The notes: generated from the letters alone by a model not told the origin. A DNA stretch of 64,000 nucleotides from Anaerocolumna sedimenticola (GCF_009931695.1 NZ_CP048000.1:1453001-1517000), one strand, 5' to 3'. Positions 18,021 to 28,900 are shown, numbered from the stretch's first letter. A program made the numbers and translations.

Positions 18021-18047
18021 TGTGGATAATGTGGATAGTGTGGATAA
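18021..18047 (-). promoter_or_regulatory. Three tandem DnaA-box 9-mers
   Basis: TGTGGATAA (18021-18029), TGTGGATAG (18030-18038) and TGTGGATAA (18039-18047) lie head to tail with no spacer. The reverse complement TTATCCACA is the consensus DnaA box; two copies are perfect. They lie 264-290 bp upstream of the dnaD-type start codon. Confidence 0.6.
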
Positions 18048-18157
18048 CAGGCGATGTGAAATATGTAAAATAATGTAAAATTAAGTAGAAAACAATAAAA
18101 ATCAATTATTCTTGTTCCATGTTACCAGTATTGTAAAGAATTATTATGTGAACTAAA

Positions 18158-18204
18158 AAATCCACAGCCTTATCACAGGGAAATTGTTGATAAGGTTGTG
18201 GATA
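18158..18204 (-). terminator. murC terminator overlapping DnaA-box-like sequence
   Basis: Inverted repeat ATCCACAGCCTTATCA (about 18160-18176) with TGATAAGGTTGTGGAT (18188-18204), almost perfectly paired. On the minus strand it is followed by ATTTTTTAG. It begins about 10 bases after the murC stop. The right arm contains one TTATCCACA 9-mer. Confidence 0.75.
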
Positions 18205-18214
18205 ATGTGGATAA
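18185..18214 (-). promoter_or_regulatory. Second DnaA-box cluster next to the murC stop codon
   Basis: TGTTGATAA (18185-18193, one mismatch), TGTGGATAA (18197-18205) and TGTGGATAA (18206-18214), the last two abutting. The first two partly belong to the murC terminator stem, which weakens the case for a protein-binding role of this cluster alone. Confidence 0.45.
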
Positions 18215-19618
18215 CTATATACCTAAGAGTGCTTCTCCTATGGTTACAACGTCTCCGGCGCCCATAGTTATCAACAGGTCACCGTTATTACAATTTTGTA
18301 ATAAAAAATTTTCAATTTCATCAAAACTTTGAAGATAGTATGCATCTTTACCAATTTTTATGAGTTCATCCTGTAAATCCTTGGAAGAAATGTCTCCCGG
18401 ATTGTTTTCCCTTGCCGCATAAATATCAGCTAACACGATTTTATCAGCAAGGGAAAGGGCAGAGGCGAATTCTTTCAGGAAAGCTTTTGTTCTGGTATAG
18501 GTATGAGGCTGGAATACACACCATGTGGTTTTATGGGGATAATTTTTCGCTGCCGTTAAGGTAGCTACCACCTCAGTGGGATGATGTGCATAGTCGTCAA
18601 TAATGGTTACTCCTCCAATTTCTCCTTTGTATTGAAAACGGCGTTCGGTTCCTGTAAAGGAATACAATGCTTTCTTAATAACATCCAGAGAGATGTTTAA
18701 ACTTCTTGCCAAGGCAATGGCAGGTAAAGAATTGGATACGTTATGAATACCGATTACATTTAGTTCGATATGGGTTAATCGTTTCCCATTTTCCATTAAA
18801 TCATAATGGCCATGACCTAAGGAATCATATTGAATATTGGCTGCGGTATAATGAGCGGCAGTTCCGGGAACAGGGTCAGAGGATGTATTGATACTATAAG
18901 TCATAAAGGAACAGGGAAGATCTTTTGTAAAGTAAGAAACGTTTTCAATATCTCCGTTAATAACCAGAAGACCGTTCTTTGGAAGCCTTTCTGCAAACAG
19001 GCGGAAGGAATGACGAATATCATCCAAATCTTTAAAGAAATCCAGATGTTCGGACTCCACATTTAAGATAATACTTTTTGTTGGGTTAAATTTAAGAAAA
19101 CTGTTTGTATATTCGCAGGCCTCTGTTATGAAGTGTTCGGAACGGCCGATTCGTATATTGCCGTTGATATTATCTAAGATTCCGCCAACAGATATGGTAG
19201 GATCTAAATTTGCCTCTAATAAAATTAAAGACAGCATAGAGGTGGTGGTAGTTTTACCGTGAGTACCGGATATGGCTATAGCATCCGTATAATTTAACAT
19301 TACCTGTCCTAATAACTCAGCTCGGTCCATGATCGGTATACCTGCCTGTATCACGGCCTGGTATTCCGGATTTGATTCTTTTACAGCGGTGGTATAAACT
19401 ACCAGATCTAAATCCGTAGTAATGTTAGAAGCCCTTTGGCCATAAAAAACTGTGATACCTAAGGATTCCAGATTTTCGGTTATTTTGCTCTTTTTTGCAT
19501 CAGAGCCAACTACATTAAAACCTATCGTATGTAAAAGTTCGGCCAGGCCGCTCATACTGATGCCGCCAATACCTATAAAATGTACCTTAATGGGATTGCT
19601 AAAATTGATATGATACAT
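18215..19618 (-). CDS. murC: UDP-N-acetylmuramate--L-alanine ligase
   Basis: 467-residue Mur ligase that adds L-Ala to UDP-MurNAc, the first step of stem-peptide synthesis. Rossmann-type N-terminal domain with HFIGIGGISMSGLAE; ATP loop ISGTHGKTTTTSML; central domain with TEACEYTNSFLKF and NVESEHLDFF; C-terminal domain with IDDYAHHPTEV and FQPHTYTRT. All are MurC-specific. The length is typical. It is monocistronic: a 421-bp divergent gap separates it from glgC, and a terminator follows. AGGAAG lies 12 bases upstream of the ATG. Confidence 0.95.
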   Translation of the reverse strand: MYHINFSNPIKVHFIGIGGISMSGLAELLHTIGFNVVGSDAKKSKITENLESLGITVFYGQRASNITTDLDLVVYTTAVKESNPEYQAVIQAGIPIMDRAELLGQVMLNYTDAIAISGTHGKTTTTSMLSLILLEANLDPTISVGGILDNINGNIRIGRSEHFITEACEYTNSFLKFNPTKSIILNVESEHLDFFKDLDDIRHSFRLFAERLPKNGLLVINGDIENVSYFTKDLPCSFMTYSINTSSDPVPGTAAHYTAANIQYDSLGHGHYDLMENGKRLTHIELNVIGIHNVSNSLPAIALARSLNISLDVIKKALYSFTGTERRFQYKGEIGGVTIIDDYAHHPTEVVATLTAAKNYPHKTTWCVFQPHTYTRTKAFLKEFASALSLADKIVLADIYAARENNPGDISSKDLQDELIKIGKDAYYLQSFDEIENFLLQNCNNGDLLITMGAGDVVTIGEALLGI

Positions 19619-20039
19619 AAAATTGCACTTCCTATCTTAATTGATTATTTTGTATTAACTATTAACAATAAATATAACTCTTCTTTTATAATAGCCTTAT
19701 TTATATATTTTTATCTATAAGCTATTATAATCATTTCCTATAAAAATACAATTAAAAAATTCAGCATACCAACAAGATATGATAAAATTTGGTTATTGTA
19801 ACTTGGCTCAATGCATACAAAGTAACAGAAGTATGATTTATTATTAATTTTTCAGAATTACCTGTCGGTAGCAAATATTTTTTATAAAGTTATGAATTAA
19901 TTTATTAAGTAAATTTAGAGTAAAATTAGGTATAATGCTAAAAAAAGAATAATTAATTTTAAAATATTTGTAAAATTTATTCACATTTATGTAAAAGAAT
20001 GGTATAATGATGTCAAAATAAACAATAGGAGGTGATTGC
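19619..20039. other. Divergent promoter region murC-glgC (421 bp)
   Basis: Very AT-rich with no gene. It contains an inverted repeat TTATAATAGCCTTAT / ATAAGCTATTATAA (19686-19700 and 19717-19730, one bulge), which could be an operator or a terminator-like hairpin. The glgC promoter lies at 19980-20008. A murC promoter must lie here but I cannot place it confidently. Confidence 0.5.
19980..20008 (+). promoter_or_regulatory. Sigma-A promoter of glgC-glgD
   Basis: -35 TTCACA (19980-19985), 17-bp spacer, perfect -10 TATAAT (20003-20008), 32 bases upstream of the glgC start. Confidence 0.65.
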
Positions 20040-21314
20040 TTGATTAGAAAAGAAATGATTGCTATGCTTCTTGCGGGCGGACAAGGTTCTAGGCTTGGTG
20101 TCCTTACTTCGAATCTTGCTAAACCTGCGGTGGCATTTGGCGGAAAATACAGAATTATAGATTTTCCACTAAGCAATTGCATCAATTCAGGTGTGGATAC
20201 CGTAGGAGTATTAACCCAATATCAACCCTTAAGACTGAATACCCATATTGGGATAGGGATACCCTGGGATCTGGACCGTAATATCGGCGGCGTATCTATT
20301 CTGCCTCCTCATGAAAAATGTAACAGCAGCGAGTGGTATACCGGTACGGCGAATGCCATTTATCAAAATCTTGAATATATGGAATATTATAACCCGGAAT
20401 ATGTCCTGATTTTGGGAGGAGACCATATCTATAAGATGGATTACGAGTCGATGCTGGATTTTCATAAGCAGCATAAGGCAGATATTACCTTAGCCACAAT
20501 TCCCGTACCTATGGAAGAAGCCAGCCGTTTCGGAGTAGTTATTACCGATGATGAAAACAGGATAATCGATTTTGAGGAAAAACCACCCAAGCCCAGGAGT
20601 AACTTAGCATCTATGGGAATTTACATCTTCTCCTGGAGTATCTTAAAAGAAGCTCTGATTACCTTATCCGAACAAAAGGGCTGTGATTTTGGTAAGCACA
20701 TAATACCCTACTGTCATGAACGGGGAGATCGGATATTTGCATATGAATACAATGGATATTGGAAAGATGTCGGAACCCTGGGGTCATACTGGGAATCTAA
20801 TATGGAATTAATTGACCTGGTACCGGTATTTAATTTATATGAAGAGTTCTGGAAGATATATACCAAAGGTGATACCATACTACCCCAATACATAGCAGAT
20901 ACTGCAGTAATCAATAGGGCAATTATCGGTGACGGTGCTGAAATTTATGGTGAAGTGTATAACTCCGTTATCGGTTCCGGTACTTATATCGGTACAGGAG
21001 CTGTGGTAAGAGATTCCATTATAATGAAGGATACCATAATAGAGGACGGGGCTGTCATTCATAAATCCATAGTGGCAGAAGGTGCAAAAGTCGGAGCATA
21101 TTCCGAACTTGGTATCGGGGAAGAAGTTCCAAACAAAAAAGAACCGTCAATTTATTCGTATGGACTCGTTACCATAGCGGAAAAATCAGTAATACCGCCC
21201 CATGTTAAAATTGGTAAGAATACGGCAATTTCAGGTTTAACCACAATGGAAGATTACCCGGACGGAATCCTTTCCGGAGGCGAAACATTGATTAAGGCAG
21301 GTGGTAAGCAATGA
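20040..21314 (+). CDS. glgC: Glucose-1-phosphate adenylyltransferase, catalytic subunit
   Basis: 424-residue ADP-glucose pyrophosphorylase, the committed step of glycogen synthesis. Nucleotidyltransferase domain with [34 protein letters not shown] and the EEKP sugar-phosphate motif; C-terminal left-handed beta-helix ([17 protein letters not shown]...). The TTG start at 20040 is chosen because AGGAGGTGA lies seven bases upstream and homologues begin [14 protein letters not shown]. It overlaps glgD by four bases (ATGA), which suggests translational coupling of a GlgCD heteromer. Confidence 0.95.
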   Translation: MIRKEMIAMLLAGGQGSRLGVLTSNLAKPAVAFGGKYRIIDFPLSNCINSGVDTVGVLTQYQPLRLNTHIGIGIPWDLDRNIGGVSILPPHEKCNSSEWYTGTANAIYQNLEYMEYYNPEYVLILGGDHIYKMDYESMLDFHKQHKADITLATIPVPMEEASRFGVVITDDENRIIDFEEKPPKPRSNLASMGIYIFSWSILKEALITLSEQKGCDFGKHIIPYCHERGDRIFAYEYNGYWKDVGTLGSYWESNMELIDLVPVFNLYEEFWKIYTKGDTILPQYIADTAVINRAIIGDGAEIYGEVYNSVIGSGTYIGTGAVVRDSIIMKDTIIEDGAVIHKSIVAEGAKVGAYSELGIGEEVPNKKEPSIYSYGLVTIAEKSVIPPHVKIGKNTAISGLTTMEDYPDGILSGGETLIKAGGKQ

Positions 21315-22432
21315 GAGCAGTAGGAATCATATTAGCCGGCGGTAACAGTAATAAAATGAGGGAACTATCGGGTAAAAGAGCGATAGCTGCCATGCCGGTT
21401 GCAGGGAGTTACCGTTGCATTGATTTTGCATTAAGTAATATGTCCAATTCCCATATACAGAAAGTAGCTGTGTTCACACAGTATAATTCCAGATCATTAA
21501 ACGAACATCTGAATTCCTCAAAATGGTGGGATTTCGGCAGAAAACAGGGGGGATTATTCGTATTCACTCCAACCATTACGGCAGATAACAGTTTCTGGTA
21601 CCGTGGAACCGCAGATACCATGTATCAGAATCTCAGTTTCCTGAAGAATAGTCATGAACCTTATGTAGTAATTACATCCGGTGATGGTGTTTATAAGCTG
21701 GATTATAATAAAGTGCTGGAATATCATATTAATAAAAAAGCAGATATCACGGTGGTAAGTAAACAATTAATAGAAGGAGAGGATGCAAGCAGATTTGGTG
21801 TTATTAGTACAAATGAAGATGGAAGAATAATTGAATTTGAAGAAAAACCACTTATGACAGCTGCTAATACCGTTTCCATAGGTATTTATGTTATAAGAAG
21901 AAGATTGTTAATTGAGCTTTTAGAAATGTCGGCAGAAGAAGACCGTTATGACTTTGTGAAAGATATTTTGATTCGTTATAAAAATCTGAAGAAAATATAT
22001 GCATATGAGATGGATACGTATTGGAGTAACATAGCAACCGTAGATTCTTATTATAAGACAAATATGGACTTCTTGAAGAAAGACGTCAGGGACTATTTTT
22101 TTAAGGAATATCCGGACATCTATTCTAAAATTGACGATTTGCCGCCTGCAAAGTATAATCAGGGGTCTTCAGTAAAAAACTGTATTATTTCCAGCGGAAG
22201 TATTATCAACGGAGTAGTTGAAAATTCTATTGTGTTTAAGAAAGTTTATATAGGCAACAACTGTACCATTAAAAATTCCATCATATTAAATGATGTATAT
22301 ATTGGGGACAACACTTATATAGAGAATTGCATAGTAGAAAGCCGGGATACGATTAGGGTTAATACAACCCATATTGGGGAACCGGGAAATATCAAAATAG
22401 TAGTAGAGAAAAATGAAAGATATATACTTTAG
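21311..22432 (+). CDS. glgD: GlgD, regulatory subunit of ADP-glucose pyrophosphorylase
   Basis: 373 residues homologous to GlgC but with eroded catalytic motifs: [14 protein letters not shown] replaces GGxGxRL, and [10 protein letters not shown] replaces [10 protein letters not shown]. The beta-helix C terminus ([18 protein letters not shown]...) is kept. In Firmicutes GlgD forms a heterotetramer with GlgC and raises its activity. The four-base overlap with glgC makes one operon; spoVG follows after 43 bases. Confidence 0.93.
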   Translation: MRAVGIILAGGNSNKMRELSGKRAIAAMPVAGSYRCIDFALSNMSNSHIQKVAVFTQYNSRSLNEHLNSSKWWDFGRKQGGLFVFTPTITADNSFWYRGTADTMYQNLSFLKNSHEPYVVITSGDGVYKLDYNKVLEYHINKKADITVVSKQLIEGEDASRFGVISTNEDGRIIEFEEKPLMTAANTVSIGIYVIRRRLLIELLEMSAEEDRYDFVKDILIRYKNLKKIYAYEMDTYWSNIATVDSYYKTNMDFLKKDVRDYFFKEYPDIYSKIDDLPPAKYNQGSSVKNCIISSGSIINGVVENSIVFKKVYIGNNCTIKNSIILNDVYIGDNTYIENCIVESRDTIRVNTTHIGEPGNIKIVVEKNERYIL

Positions 22433-22475
22433 ACAATAACAAAAAGATAAATATTATTAAAGGGGGATCTACACA

Positions 22476-22754
22476 ATGCAGATAACAGACGTGCGTGTAC
22501 GCAAGGTGAGTAAAGAAGGAAAGATGAAGGCGGTCGTATCAATTACAATGGATAACGAATTCGTAGTACATGATATTAAAGTAATCGAAGGCGAAAAAGG
22601 ATTATTCATTGCAATGCCCAGCCGAAAAGCAGGTGACGGGGAGTATCGCGACATCGCACATCCAATTAATTCGGAAACAAGGGATAAAATTCAAAAAATA
22701 ATTCTGGAAAGCTATGAAATTGCGGCGGAAGAATTTGAAGAAAAGGAAATGTAG
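22476..22754 (+). CDS. spoVG: SpoVG, RNA-binding regulator of septation and sporulation
   Basis: 92 residues beginning [39 protein letters not shown], characteristic of SpoVG. In Bacillus and other Firmicutes it binds RNA/DNA and affects cortex formation, septation and virulence genes. GGGGGA lies upstream of the ATG. It is 43 bases after glgD, so probably read from the glg promoter unless a hidden stationary-phase promoter exists. It ends with its own terminator at 22767. Confidence 0.95.
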   Translation: MQITDVRVRKVSKEGKMKAVVSITMDNEFVVHDIKVIEGEKGLFIAMPSRKAGDGEYRDIAHPINSETRDKIQKIILESYEIAAEEFEEKEM

Positions 22755-22766
22755 TAAAAAATGAGG

Positions 22767-22811
22767 GGAGTATCTTAATTGACTGTAAAGGGCATTTAAG
22801 ATACTCCTTTT
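22767..22811 (+). terminator. Terminator after spoVG
   Basis: 11-bp inverted repeat GGAGTATCTTA / TAAGATACTCC (22767-22777 and 22797-22807) followed by TTTT. Confidence 0.85.
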
Positions 22812-23070
22812 ACATTTATTGATTGCAGACTAATATAGTAGTAGAGTATAATGGTAATTAAACTAATTATAAGGTATATAAGTGCGATAAGATAGAATAA
22901 GAAAATAGTGTAATTAAACGGGTAATAATAATCCTGGATATAAAAATCCTGGAAATAAAATATCCAGAAATAAAAATTCTTAGAAATAAAAATTCTTACA
23001 AAGAGTTTTGATTATAGATAAGTAGAGAAGATAATGAGAAAAAAGAGATAATGAAAAAAGGAGATGGTTT
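22812..23070 (+). other. Gene-free AT-rich gap with short tandem-like repeats
   Basis: About 260 bp without a gene. From about 22930 to 22998 an imperfect unit of roughly 15-17 bases (GAAATAAAAATTCTTA-like) recurs four times. The ribosome site of the transglutaminase gene is at the right end. No promoter placed with confidence. Confidence 0.4.
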
Positions 23071-23937
23071 ATGAGACAATTTTTTAAGTTTCTGTTTTCA
23101 TTAATTTTCTTAATTCTGATTCTTTATACCGTTAATAACAGGTATCATTTAACGGATTGGCTGTTCTTTACCGGTTATGCGGATCAAACCGGAAATGAAC
23201 AAATTTTTGTTAATGATGTGCGGAATGCCATGTTGGATGGATTAACGGAAATTGAACTCCGTTTTGTCGGCAAGGTAGAGAATATGGAGTGGTTTACGGA
23301 AGACGCCATTGATATGGTTTATGAAATAGATGATAAAAGAACTTCAAGTGATTATGATTACTTAAGATATAAAACCAACAGTATTTATGCTCATATTGTA
23401 GGGTTTGGCAATGTTCTTACCGTTACCTATGAATTTGAGTATAATGAGACTGCAAAAGAAACCTTACAGGTAGATGAAACAATTAAAAAGCTGTTTGAGA
23501 AATGGGAGCTTAATAAAAAAACTGATTATGAAAAAATTAAAAAGATACATGATTATATTATTCAAAATGCTTCTTATGATACGGATACGGAAAACTATTC
23601 TGCTTATGATAATTTAATAAACAAAAGATCCACTTGTCAGGGATATATGAGTATTGCTTATAAAATGTTTACTGAGGCGGGAATACCCTGCCGCATTATA
23701 ACCGGAACCGGAAATAAAGACAGCCACGGCTGGAATATAGTACAATTAGACGGCAAATGGTATAACGTAGATTGTACCTGGGATGATCCATTGACTTCTG
23801 ATGGAAAAAGTATTTCTACTTATGATTATTTCCTGAAATCGGAGAAAGATTTTAAAGGCCATAAAAGGGATGATGAATTTCAGAATGAAGAATTTATTAA
23901 AAACTATGTTATGAGTGATGTATCCTATAAAGAATAA
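23071..23937 (+). CDS. Membrane-anchored transglutaminase-like protein
   Basis: 288 residues. The N terminus RQFFKFLFSLIFLILILYTV is an uncleaved signal anchor. The C-terminal half is a transglutaminase-like core with the cysteine-protease-type triad: Cys189 (STCQGYM), His219 (DSHGWN) and Asp234 (NVDCTWDDP). Such extracytoplasmic proteins are thought to cleave or cross-link cell-wall or surface proteins; the substrate is unknown. AAAGGAGATG precedes the ATG. It stands alone in its transcription unit. Confidence 0.8.
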   Translation: MRQFFKFLFSLIFLILILYTVNNRYHLTDWLFFTGYADQTGNEQIFVNDVRNAMLDGLTEIELRFVGKVENMEWFTEDAIDMVYEIDDKRTSSDYDYLRYKTNSIYAHIVGFGNVLTVTYEFEYNETAKETLQVDETIKKLFEKWELNKKTDYEKIKKIHDYIIQNASYDTDTENYSAYDNLINKRSTCQGYMSIAYKMFTEAGIPCRIITGTGNKDSHGWNIVQLDGKWYNVDCTWDDPLTSDGKSISTYDYFLKSEKDFKGHKRDDEFQNEEFIKNYVMSDVSYKE

Positions 23938-24082
23938 ATTTCGTTTTTAGGTAATTTTTCTTTTACATATATAATTATGTGGCATCAAAGAGTGGAATAA
24001 TTTATATAACTGCTATTTAATCCTGTCCAAAAACTTATTGCTATAAATTTACTATTAGATTATAATATTGATTAACAAAAAA

Positions 24083-24133
24083 ATTACGCTGTACATATAG
24101 TATTTATTATGTGCGGCGTAATCGTGCGCCTAT
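24083..24133 (+). terminator. Possible terminator of the transglutaminase gene
   Basis: Imperfect inverted repeat ATTACGCTGTACATA / TATGTGCGGCGTAAT, followed by CTATTTTT. The stem has two mismatches, and it is about 150 bp past the stop codon. Confidence 0.4.
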
Positions 24134-24173
24134 TTTTAGCTTAATTAAGGTTTGCGCAGAAATGGAGTGAAAT

Positions 24174-25175
24174 ATGTTAAATAGCTTACAGGATAAATGT
24201 AATTTATTTGCGGATAACTATCAGACCTTACGTAAGAATTTTAAGTGGGATTATGCCATGATGCATTGTCTGGGAGCCCTTTTATATACGAATACAGGCC
24301 TGCCTGTGAACGTTCAGGCAATTAAACAGGCAAAAGAAATCATTAAAGAGAATACGGGACTGTTTTCTTCTTTTAAAGAAACTACATTTTTCCCATTGGC
24401 TGTTTTATTGTCCCTTGATTCGGAACCGGAGGCGTTGTTTAAACGCAGTTTTCGCATTTACGGTGAATTAAAGAAAGAAGGCTTTTACGGATCTCCTTAT
24501 TTAACGTTAGCCGCATTTTCCATAGCAAAGCAGCCATATGTTATAGATAGTGAACCTGTCGTAAGAAGAGCAAAAGAATTTTATGATGCCATGAAGAAAA
24601 AACATAGATTTCTGACTTCAACAGATGATTACGGATATGCAGCCATGTTGTCATTAACGGATTTATCCGTGGATCAGGCGATCCGTGAAATGGAAACCTG
24701 TTATGAATATTTAAAGGATGATTTTGGTGCAAGCAACGTCCTCCAGTCATTAACCCATGTATTGACGTTAGGAGAAGAAGCGGCAGATATAAAATGCGGC
24801 CGTACCAAAAAGATTTATGACGAATTATCCCTTAAAGGTTGTAAATTAAGTAAATACAAAGAATTAGCTTCCTTGGGAATCTTAGTATTGATTACTGAGG
24901 ATGTGGATAAGATAACTGAAGAAATAAAAGATGTGTATCAGGTATTAATTGAGAAAAAGGGATTCGGCAGATGGTCTATGACCAAACATGAAAGAGCCAT
25001 GTATGCGGCTGCTTTAGTGGCTTCCGAATATATTACTGATATGCAGAAAAGTTCCATGACGTTAACGATTGCCAATAGTTTAACCAGTATTGTTATAGCA
25101 CAGGAGACAGCCATGATTATTGCAGCTTCCAGTGCGGCAGGGGCAGCTGCGGCTTCCTCTTCAGGTTCGTCATAA
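24174..25175 (+). CDS. DUF4003 family protein
   Basis: 333 residues, all helical and cytoplasmic. It resembles the DUF4003 family of Firmicutes (CNLFADNYQTLRKNFKWDYAMMHCLGALLYT at the start, LLSLDSEPEALF and DYGYAAMLSL in the middle). Function unknown. The C terminus is a hydrophobic Ala/Ser-rich stretch ending SSAAGAAAASSSGSS, a low-complexity tail also seen in other members. AATGGAGTG lies upstream of the ATG. Pth follows after 115 bases. Confidence 0.7.
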   Translation: MLNSLQDKCNLFADNYQTLRKNFKWDYAMMHCLGALLYTNTGLPVNVQAIKQAKEIIKENTGLFSSFKETTFFPLAVLLSLDSEPEALFKRSFRIYGELKKEGFYGSPYLTLAAFSIAKQPYVIDSEPVVRRAKEFYDAMKKKHRFLTSTDDYGYAAMLSLTDLSVDQAIREMETCYEYLKDDFGASNVLQSLTHVLTLGEEAADIKCGRTKKIYDELSLKGCKLSKYKELASLGILVLITEDVDKITEEIKDVYQVLIEKKGFGRWSMTKHERAMYAAALVASEYITDMQKSSMTLTIANSLTSIVIAQETAMIIAASSAAGAAAASSSGSS

Positions 25176-25290
25176 TCGGATACATGGTATAATAAGCGCT
25201 TTTTTCCGAAGTTTGAAAATCAGTTTAAATCATTATTGCAGATACCTAGGTTCTTTCATAACATACACAAGAATCAGAAAGGCAGAAAAA

Positions 25291-25854
25291 ATGTACATTA
25301 TAGTAGGATTAGGAAATCCAACCAGAGAATATCAGGCAACCAGGCATAACATTGGTTTTGATGTTATAACCCGTATATCGGATGATTATAATATTCCCTT
25401 GGATTTTAAAAAACATAAAGCAATATGCGGCAGGGGTTACATTGAAGGTGAGAAGGTTGTTCTGGCACAGCCACAGACATTTATGAATTTAAGCGGAGAA
25501 AGTGTCAGGGAACTGGTGGACTTTTATAAAGTAAAGCCCCAGGAAGTTATTGTTATTTACGATGATATCAGTCTGGATGCAGGACAACTCCGTCTTAGAG
25601 CCAAAGGAAGTGCCGGTGGGCATAATGGCATCAAAAGTATTATTAATCATCTGGGCACCCAGGAATTTCCAAGGATAAAAGTGGGCGTTGGAGATAAGCC
25701 GGCGGGATGGGACCTGGCTGATTATGTACTTTCCCGTTTTAAAGAGGAGGAGCAGCCTATCATACGGGATGCCATTAAGAAGTCCTCTGAGGCTGTAAAA
25801 TCTATCATAAAAGATGGAATGGAATCAGCCATGAACATCTATAATAGAAAGTAA
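25291..25854 (+). CDS. pth: Peptidyl-tRNA hydrolase
   Basis: 187 residues; recycles tRNA from dropped-off peptidyl-tRNA. Family motifs: IVGLGNPTREYQATRHNIGFD with the catalytic His in RHNIG, AQPQTFMNLSGESV, VIYDDISLDAGQLRLRAKGSAGGHNG. The frame runs further upstream, but MYIIVGLGNP is the conserved start and GAAAGG precedes the ATG at 25291. Pth-mfd adjacency is conserved in Firmicutes. Confidence 0.96.
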   Translation: MYIIVGLGNPTREYQATRHNIGFDVITRISDDYNIPLDFKKHKAICGRGYIEGEKVVLAQPQTFMNLSGESVRELVDFYKVKPQEVIVIYDDISLDAGQLRLRAKGSAGGHNGIKSIINHLGTQEFPRIKVGVGDKPAGWDLADYVLSRFKEEEQPIIRDAIKKSSEAVKSIIKDGMESAMNIYNRK

Positions 25855-25903
25855 TGGAGACAATTACTTAAATCCAAACAACCAGATTAAAGGAGGTAAC
25901 AGT

Positions 25904-28900
25904 TTGAAGACCTTTACTACCCCTCTGAAGGAATTAAAAGAGTTTAATGACATAAAAGACAATTTAAAATTAAAAAACACACCGGTTCAGGTAACCGGCT
26001 GTATTGACTCGCAGAAATGTCATCTCATCAGCGGTTTAAGTGAAGGCTACCTGTGGAAGTTAATTATAACTTATAATGATATGAAAGCGAAAGAAATATA
26101 CGAAGATTATAAGTTGTATGACAAAAATGTCTATTTGTATCCTGCTAAAGATATCATTTTTTACAGTGCAGATATTCATGGTAATGCAATCGTAAGAGAC
26201 CGTCTGAAAATACTAAGACGTTTAATCGAAAAGGAGCCTGTTACGGTTATAACAACACTGGATGGTGGTATGGATAAAATACTTCCTCTCGACTTTATTA
26301 AGAAAAGAGTCATTACTTTAAAGGAAGCAGGAAACCTTGATTTAACTAAGTTACAGGCAGATTTAATCCATCTGGGTTATGAGCGGCAGGGACAGGTAGA
26401 AGGCCCGGAGAATTTGCGGTCAGGGGGGAATATTGGATATTTTTCCGCCCACGGAAGATTGTCCCTACCGCATTGAGCTATGGGGCGATGAGATTGACTC
26501 CATACGTTCCTTTGACATCAGCAGTCAAAGGTCCATTGAACGAATCGATAGTTTAAGAATTTATCCCGCAGCAGAAATGATATTAGATCAGAACAGAATG
26601 TTACTGGGAATTAAAAAAATCGATGATGAGAAAAAAGAATATGTAAAGAAGCTGAGAGAACAGAAGAAAACGGAAGAAGCTGCAAGAATTCAGGATATTA
26701 TTGAAGAGTTTAAAGAAAATCTGGAGAGTTTCCAGGGTTCTGTTGGAATTGACAGCTATATTAAGTATTTTTATGATGATACGGTTTCTTTTTTGATTAT
26801 TTTGACAGTGAAAATTCCGTGATTTATATCGATGAGCCCAGCAGGATACAGGAAAAAGGAGAAGCAGTAGAAACAGAATTCAGAGAAGGAATGATTGGAA
26901 GAATCGAAAAAGGCTATATTCTTCCCGGTCAGAGCGATGTAATCTATGGTTATAAGGAACTTTTGACAAATCTGAATCATAAGACAACACTTTTACTTAG
27001 TACCATGGACTATAAAGCAAACTTTTTTACCATAAAAGGAAGATGGGACTTTACCGTACGATCGGTAAATCCATATAATAATAACTTTGATATTCTGGTA
27101 AAAGATTTGCAGAAATGGAAAAAAAGCGGTTACCGCATCCTTTTATTATCCGTATCCAGAACCAGAGCGAACCGGCTCAGTGAAGATTTAAGGGATCATG
27201 ACCTAAATGCCTTTTATAGTGAGGATATGGACAGGGTTATTCAAAAAGGCGAAATTATGGTTACCTACGGAAGTCTTCACCGTGGATTCGAATACCCCTT
27301 AATAAATTTAGTGGTTATTTCGGAAAGCGATATTTTCGGAGCTGAGAAGAAAAAAAAGAGAAAACTTAAGGAATATGACGGCAAAAAGATACAGAGTTTT
27401 ACTGATTTAAATGTAGGTGATTATGTTGTTCATGAAAATCACGGTCTTGGAGTTTACCGTGGTATTGAGAAAATCGAAGTAGATAAGGTAATAAAAGACT
27501 ATATTAAAATTGAATACGGCGGCGGTGGCGTGTTGTATATACTGGCAACAGGCCTTGATGTGATACAAAAATATGCAGGGGCGGATACCAAAAAGCCAAA
27601 GTTAAATAAGCTAAATTCGCCGGAATGGAAAAATACCAAAACCCGGGTGAAGGGTGCTGTTAAAGAAATTGCCAGGGAACTGGTTGAATTATATGCCACC
27701 CGCCAGGCGAAAGAGGGCTTTCAGTTTGGTTCTGATACCGTTTGGCAGAAAGAGTTTGAAGAAATGTTTCCCTATGAGGAGACAGACGACCAGCTTCGCG
27801 CGATTGAAGAAACCAAAAGTGATATGGAAAGTAAGAGAATTATGGATCGGTTGGTCTGCGGGGACGTTGGTTACGGCAAGACGGAGATAGCCATCCGTGC
27901 CGCTTTTAAGGCGGTTTCTGACGGCAAACAGGTGGTATTCTTAGTGCCTACCACCATATTAGCCCAACAGCATTATAATACCTTTGTGCAAAGGATGATG
28001 GATTTTCCCATTAGTATTGACATGTTGTCCCGGTTTAAGACGGCTGCCCAGCAGAAAGCGGTTATAGAACGGCTTAGAAAAGGGAACCTGGATATCTTAA
28101 TCGGAACCCATCGGGTACTTTCAAAGGATATACAGTTTAAGAATCTTGGATTGTTAATTATTGATGAAGAACAACGCTTCGGGGTAACCCATAAAGAAAA
28201 GATCAAGCAGTTAAAAGGAGATGTGGATGTATTAACCCTTACAGCAACTCCCATTCCAAGAACTCTTCATATGAGTCTAATCGGTATCAGGGATATGAGT
28301 GTATTAAATGAACCTCCCGTAGACCGAATGCCGATTCAGACCTATGTGTTGGAACACAATGAAGAAATTATCCGCGAGGCCATTAACAGGGAATTGGCAA
28401 GGGACGGTCAGGTATATTACGTTTATAACCGGGTTAACGGTATCGATGAGGTAGCAGGAAAAATAGCGAGGCTGGTACCGGAAGCGAATGTATCCTTTGC
28501 CCATGGTCAGATGAGTGAAAGGGAACTGGAACGGATTATGTTTGATTTCATTAACGGAGAAATCGATGTTTTGGTATCTACCACGATAATTGAAACCGGG
28601 CTTGATATATCCAACGTAAATACTATGATTATTGATGACGCAGACCGCTTAGGTCTATCCCAGCTGTACCAGCTAAGAGGCCGGGTAGGGCGTTCCAACC
28701 GTACCGCTTATGCCTTTTTAATGTATAAAAGGGATAAGATGTTAAAGGAAGTGGCTGAGAAGAGGCTGCAGGCTATTAAAGAATTCACGGAATTAGGCTC
28801 CGGGTTTAAAATTGCCATGCGTGATTTGGAAATCCGCGGTGCCGGTAATTTATTGGGTGCCCAGCAGAGCGGTCATATGGAAGCGGTGGGTTATGATCTT

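Noticed and set aside
18000-18215. Chromosomal replication origin at the DnaA-box clusters
   Set aside because: No dnaA, dnaN, rpmH or gidA nearby and no strand switch of genes typical of oriC. Kept only as a DnaA-box finding.
22930-22998. Possible CRISPR-like array
   Set aside because: The repeat unit is short, AT-rich and degenerate with no unique spacers of constant length, and there are no cas genes.
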